DNA from: an uncultured Clostridia bacterium
GTDB lineage: Bacteria; Bacillota; Clostridia; UMGS1810
Length of the DNA: 64,000 nt
NCBI GenBank assembly: GCA_934481345.1
Contig: CAKSPF010000005.1
Coordinates: forward strand, 1 to 64,000
Direction of reading: 5' to 3'
How positions within the stretch are numbered: position 1 is the stretch's first letter; each line of letters opens with the position of its first letter. The translations under genes were made by a program, and so were the position numbers. Below the pieces are notes generated by a model that saw only the letters and a list, made by a program, of their open reading frames with translations, had not been told where the DNA came from and made no database searches. Shown here piece by piece: positions 60,372 to 64,000 of the stretch.

Positions 60372-62509
60372 ATTTCCTCAATTCCCAAACTCCTTAAATA
60401 TTCATATGTATCATCATAAAATTCCGGCAAACGAGTGCTATCCTCCCAAAAACCACTTAAAGTCTTATTAGAATTACCTTTAGGAACGCATATTATCATT
60501 CCGGATCGTGCGCGAGTAAGAAGTACGCGATATGCATTTAGCATATACTTGCACAATTCTTGCTTGCTTTCGGTGTTTGGAAGTTGTTCATTCCAGTTTG
60601 TAGTCCCATTGAACTTATAAAAATACCATTTTCTATCATTGTATCGCATATCAGCGTCCCACAGCAAGCAAGTGTAATCGAGCTCTAAACCTTGAACCTG
60701 AATTTCCGTTGCGGCATCCTCAAGGTAATTCGATGACTTCGTGTTAGCCTTATCATCTAAAAACCAATGTACCGCATTTTCATCACCAGAAGGTAATACG
60801 TGTATTCCCAATGGCTTAAATCTTGCAGATTCTTTTGTTATAAGAACGCCTGTGCGTTCTGTTCCTCGCACCTTGCTATGTAACCACTCTTTGGCTTTCT
60901 TCATATCCCTTGTCAATACAATGGGATATCTGTCCTTGATTTCATTGTACAATTCTGCCGCTTTTTCAGGCTCAACAGCTAACAAAGCATGCACAAAAGC
61001 AGAAAGTTTTTCTGCCCTAAAGGAACGCAACGAAACGCCAAGATGCAAGTTTTCGGAATATGTAACGTTTCTATTTTCCTTTAGTAATTCATTTACTTTT
61101 CCTTCGGCATATTCAGGCTCTGTCAATTTTGGTGAAATATAAACTTTCCAATGCGGGAATTTTTCATTTAAAGCATAAATCCATTCGGATATACCTGCTT
61201 CACCGTCGTGAATTTCCTGCCCTCCGCCAACAAGGCATACAATAGTTGCCCAGTCTTCACGTTGGTCAAGAGACCAAATTAGGAAGGCGGATTCGGACAT
61301 AGGGAAGTTGGGAACCTTTAATTTGTTACCATAGGTACCGCCTCTTTTGAGATAATTAGCAATTCTTTTATGAGTCCACGCACGTTGTGCCTCGTCAAAA
61401 ATTGCAACATGTTCAACTTCACCGTATCCCGCCTTTTCCTGCTCCACAGCTTTCGCCGGATCAATCTCTAAAACGCCATTTTCAACAGGATTCTTTATTT
61501 TTGCTAACATGTTATCGCGGTATCTATGAATAATCTGTATGAATTTCCCTACCTCGCGGCGAGAATCTGAAAGATTTTTTCTTTCATTTCTGTCTCTGCA
61601 TTTTTTATAATTATCTTGTGCGAGCGCTTCATTTAACACTGCTACCAAGGGACCGTTTCCGGAAAGATAAACTGCACCTTCATCTTCCACAGGCTCATTG
61701 TTACCCTGATACGTTTGACGAACCGCGACATCTAACCCCACCAGTGTTTTCCCGGCGCCGGGAACCCCCGTTACAAAACAAATGCTTTTCTCTCCGTTTG
61801 TCTTACTTTTGTGAATCACATCTATAATATATTGAATTGTTGTATCAGTGGAGACTTTATCAGCCTCATGCCTCGTGATATTTTCCACCGAGTGACTTTC
61901 GTAAAGTGTTTTAGCAGCTTCAATTATTGTCGGTGTAGGTGCATAAGGACTAATAACCCAGTTACTATTTACAGGTGACTCATTTGGAAACTTGCATACT
62001 ACTTTTGTTATTAAATCAAGTATGCCGTTTTTCCCAGTAACGAGAGGATTAACAACCATGTCGTCGTAAACTGACATGCGAATATCCGTAGAACTGTTCG
62101 GAAAATTTGTGGCAACCAAAATCGGTACAATTACTTTGTCTTGACTGAACTTGTGAAAATTTTTTAAATCAAGCGCATAATCCAATACTTGATCAATATC
62201 TCCTTCAAGTATTCTTGATTCGCCAACTTTAAATTCAATACAAAAAACAATTCCCCGATAAAGGAGCACTAAATCAATTCTTTTGCCCAAACGCGGTATA
62301 TCATATTCAAAGATAATTTGCCCATCACGGTCATTCAGTTTGGAAACTACATCACGCATTATTCCAATTTCTGATTTCCACGCCTCTCTTGTAGTAGTAA
62401 GAGCGTCACCGTGATAGTTATCACACAATGCTCCAAAAACAGAATCAATATCTTTATATAAAAATGATGAAAAATCACTATTAAATAGGCAACGTGGGCT
62501 CACGCTCAT
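60368..62509 (-). CDS. DUF2075 nuclease/helicase (Schlafen-like) protein
   Basis: 713 residues. N-terminal domain has a PD-(D/E)xK-like core: RIDLVLLYRGIVFCIEFKVG near residue 78. The P-loop domain follows with Walker A VTGVPGAGKTLVGLDVA near 240, FDEAQRAW near 375 (Walker B) and helicase-like motifs RVLLTRAR near 665. DUF2075 proteins resemble group 3 Schlafen and defence helicases. It lies between Fic and Nudix genes in one operon. ATG behind AAAGGAG. Confidence 0.85.
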   Translation of the reverse strand: MSVSPRCLFNSDFSSFLYKDIDSVFGALCDNYHGDALTTTREAWKSEIGIMRDVVSKLNDRDGQIIFEYDIPRLGKRIDLVLLYRGIVFCIEFKVGESRILEGDIDQVLDYALDLKNFHKFSQDKVIVPILVATNFPNSSTDIRMSVYDDMVVNPLVTGKNGILDLITKVVCKFPNESPVNSNWVISPYAPTPTIIEAAKTLYESHSVENITRHEADKVSTDTTIQYIIDVIHKSKTNGEKSICFVTGVPGAGKTLVGLDVAVRQTYQGNNEPVEDEGAVYLSGNGPLVAVLNEALAQDNYKKCRDRNERKNLSDSRREVGKFIQIIHRYRDNMLAKIKNPVENGVLEIDPAKAVEQEKAGYGEVEHVAIFDEAQRAWTHKRIANYLKRGGTYGNKLKVPNFPMSESAFLIWSLDQREDWATIVCLVGGGQEIHDGEAGISEWIYALNEKFPHWKVYISPKLTEPEYAEGKVNELLKENRNVTYSENLHLGVSLRSFRAEKLSAFVHALLAVEPEKAAELYNEIKDRYPIVLTRDMKKAKEWLHSKVRGTERTGVLITKESARFKPLGIHVLPSGDENAVHWFLDDKANTKSSNYLEDAATEIQVQGLELDYTCLLWDADMRYNDRKWYFYKFNGTTNWNEQLPNTESKQELCKYMLNAYRVLLTRARSGMIICVPKGNSNKTLSGFWEDSTRLPEFYDDTYEYLRSLGIEEI

Positions 62510-62522
62510 AACAAAAACTCCT

Positions 62523-63440
62523 TTATTTTAATATTTCCAAGTACTGTTTCATTCGTTCAATTACATACTTTGCTACGAGTTCTGTCATGGGTTCGGCATT
62601 GTTATTTTTATAAAACTCGTCAAATGCGGCGTAATATGTTTTTCTATCGGCAAACTTCACGTTGATTGCCGGATAGCCATTTTGGATAAGATCAAGGTTC
62701 AAGAGCAATCTTCCTGTTCTGCCGTTGCCGTCAATAAAGGGGTGAATGCCTTCAAATTCAAGGTGAAACCGTGCGATTCTCTCGATGGGGTGCATTTTCT
62801 TTTTGCGTTTTTCGTTCTCGGCAAGTAGCTTAGTCATTTTCGGTTCAATCATATACGGCTGAACAGGCTCGGTATATGCGCCCATAATGGTTACGGGAAT
62901 TTTGCGGAACACGCCTTTATCCTCAGGTCTGTTCATCAGCACAAGCGAGTGAATATTTTTAATCACCGTTTCGCTGATTTTTGTGTCCTTTGCAATATCT
63001 TCGATATACAAAAATGCATCTCTGTGACCGACTGCTTCAAGGTGATCCTTCAGCGGTTTTCGGTCGATTGTCATACCTTCCAAAACCATTGCCGTTTCTT
63101 TTAATGTAAGCGTATTGCCCTCGATTGCATTTGAATTATAGGTGAAGTCCACCATAAATTCGTCACGCAGTCTTTCCGCCTCGCCTTGCGTGAGCGGACG
63201 CTTTTTGTCAAGCTCTGCTTTTAATGCGTCAATTTTCAGCAGCAGGGGAGATAACTCTTTTGACATTTTTATTCCTTTCAGTGTTCTTGCGTCAACGGGC
63301 TTTGGTGCGTTTTCGGGAATCATATATAATTTGCCCTTTTGAACAACGCCGTCTATTCTGTTTTGAGCGCATAAAAGTCGGACTCTGCGCGGTGAGAGTC
63401 CCCACTTTTCCGCCGCTTGTGAAACCTTAATATATTCCAT
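62523..63440 (-). CDS. Fic family protein with N-terminal helix-turn-helix
   Basis: About 305 residues. Residues 1-50 form a MerR-like helix-turn-helix (VSQAAEKWGLSPRRVRLLC). The Fic core holds HPFIDGNGRTGRLLLN near 240, the full catalytic motif, and SNAIEGN near 105, the (S/T)xxxE inhibitory motif of class II Fic proteins. It transfers AMP or a similar group to a target protein. Start ATG 63440 has GAGG 7 bases in front; ATG 63446 and the upstream extension are less likely. Confidence 0.88.
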   Translation of the reverse strand: MEYIKVSQAAEKWGLSPRRVRLLCAQNRIDGVVQKGKLYMIPENAPKPVDARTLKGIKMSKELSPLLLKIDALKAELDKKRPLTQGEAERLRDEFMVDFTYNSNAIEGNTLTLKETAMVLEGMTIDRKPLKDHLEAVGHRDAFLYIEDIAKDTKISETVIKNIHSLVLMNRPEDKGVFRKIPVTIMGAYTEPVQPYMIEPKMTKLLAENEKRKKKMHPIERIARFHLEFEGIHPFIDGNGRTGRLLLNLDLIQNGYPAINVKFADRKTYYAAFDEFYKNNNAEPMTELVAKYVIERMKQYLEILK

Positions 63441-63632
63441 AATCATACCTCTTTCGGGTTGTTGTGTATAGTATATCACATTTCGGGAATAAAATCAAGT
63501 TTTAATGTGAAAATAATCATTTTGTATTATTCCTAAAATATTATCTGTTTTTTTGTGGGCAGGTAACAAAATTTTCTCATGTCTTGTTGCAAGATATGTA
63601 TTATAAAAAATTCCTTTCCGCCCCACAAAAAA

Positions 63633-63666
63633 CGTATAGCATCGGCTAAAATACAAATGCTATACG
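63633..63666. repeat. 10-bp inverted repeat in the Fic upstream region
   Basis: CGTATAGCAT (63633-63642) and ATGCTATACG (63657-63666) are perfect inverted copies separated by 14 bases. The 380-base stretch between the Fic start and the recombinase tail contains only this, the terminator below, and no ORF. An operator or hairpin are both possible. Confidence 0.5.
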
Positions 63667-63709
63667 CAAGTAAAAATTCCATACAGATGTAACAATAACG
63701 AAACAGTAA

Positions 63710-63752
63710 AAAATCCAGAAAGCCTTATTTTAAGCGGTTTTCTGGATTTTTT
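63710..63752. terminator. Bidirectional intrinsic terminator
   Basis: AAAATCCAGAAA (63710-63721) pairs perfectly with TTTCTGGATTTT (63739-63750), A- and T-rich on both sides. Lies after the recombinase tail and before the Fic operon. Confidence 0.75.
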
Positions 63753-63821
63753 GTTATGCATTTTCTATTCGGTTGTTACAGAGAGATTTTGGATTGTGCA
63801 AAATCTCTGAAAGGCGCAACA

Positions 63822-64000
63822 TTACGCCACTTCTATATAAAAAGTTTCCGTCTTGTTACAACTGTATGTACGGTAGTCATTCAAATGATACTTTTTGTCA
63901 AGCCCTATGTCGGTCAGAAGTTTTAGGTATATGTCAACCTGTCCTGTGGGCGATACTTCAATTCGGTCGATAACCTGCTTTAACATCTCGTTTGTAATCT
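63822..64000 (-). CDS. C-terminal part of a second element recombinase
   Basis: Open to the right edge of the window; the last 58 residues before TAA at 63824. The visible ITNEMLKQVIDRIEVSPTGQ, VDIYLKLLTDIGLDKKY matches the C-terminus of the recombinase at 48815 almost residue by residue. Therefore another serine recombinase gene starts beyond 64000. The tail after KKYHLNDYRT is different. Confidence 0.75.
   Translation of the reverse strand, partial: ITNEMLKQVIDRIEVSPTGQVDIYLKLLTDIGLDKKYHLNDYRTYSCNKTETFYIEVA

Noticed and set aside
1..64000. CRISPR array, rRNA or tRNA genes
   Set aside because: No regularly spaced direct repeats, no conserved rRNA segments and no tRNA cloverleaf were noticed; a dedicated scan was not possible.

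Overview
The window looks like a chromosomal segment of a low-to-mid G+C anaerobic Firmicute of the class Clostridia, probably a gut species. Evidence: MurT/GatD, a CdaA-CdaR-GlmM cluster, the infC-rpmI-rplT operon behind a terminator-type leader, a CD1247-type zinc-ribbon protein, strong Shine-Dalgarno sites and monoderm-type secretion signals. A pectin-type GH28 gene fits a plant-polysaccharide user, but the species cannot be named from the sequence. No rRNA, tRNA or CRISPR array was seen.

Layout. (1) 1-4970: carbohydrate genes (a partial glycosidase-like gene and a GH28 beta-helix enzyme, minus strand) divergent from a histidine kinase, response regulator and polysaccharide deacetylase operon. 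(2) 5090-5640: decayed mobile-element remnants (replication initiator tail, small ORF, resolvase with in-frame stops). (3) 5735-27455: a very long surface-pilus locus. It opens with an orphan HigB-like toxin gene, continues with a Tad/Flp-type module (TadZ-like, CpaB-like, second ParA/MinD-like ATPase, TadA, TadB, TadC, Flp-like pilin, DUF4320 pseudopilin), runs into a type IV pilus module (PilT, PilB, PilM, PilN, PilO, PilC, prepilins), and ends with three secreted proteins. A RelB/DinJ-type antitoxin plus zeta-like kinase cassette with its own promoter and terminators sits between pilC and the pilins. (4) 27483-29423: a roughly 1.9-kb element, a large serine recombinase plus a 64-codon ORF, bounded by a 13-bp imperfect inverted repeat. 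Its left flank truncates the last pilus-locus gene and its right flank truncates feoB, so the junction is not a simple insertion. (5) 29.4-48.6 kb: housekeeping DNA: feoBA, murT-gatD, a PTS EIIC, a propeller-like/DUF4397 pair, infC-rpmI-rplT, an rRNA methyltransferase, an iron alcohol dehydrogenase, cdaA-cdaR-glmM-nth-nfo-like-pepP, efp, a subtilase and a sugar nucleotidyltransferase. (6) 48.7-55.2 kb: a decaying mobilizable element with serine recombinase, relaxase holding a nested ORF, frameshifted mobC, broken RepA-like ATPase, DUF6076 and DUF6809 genes. (7) 55.2-63.5 kb: a defence-like island with a 1250-residue STAND NTPase carrying an N-terminal nuclease-like domain, and an operon of Fic, DUF2075 nuclease/helicase, Nudix, ArsC/Spx-like and a frameshifted flavin reductase. 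The tail of another serine recombinase closes the window.

How the parts work together: the pilus locus would build one or two envelope filaments in a single-membrane cell. It carries two secretion-type ATPase systems and a retraction ATPase but no secretin and no prepilin peptidase, so the peptidase must be encoded elsewhere. The central block covers iron uptake, peptidoglycan amidation, c-di-AMP synthesis coupled to glucosamine phosphate supply, translation and base-excision repair. The right third is stacked mobile and defence DNA, partly inactivated.
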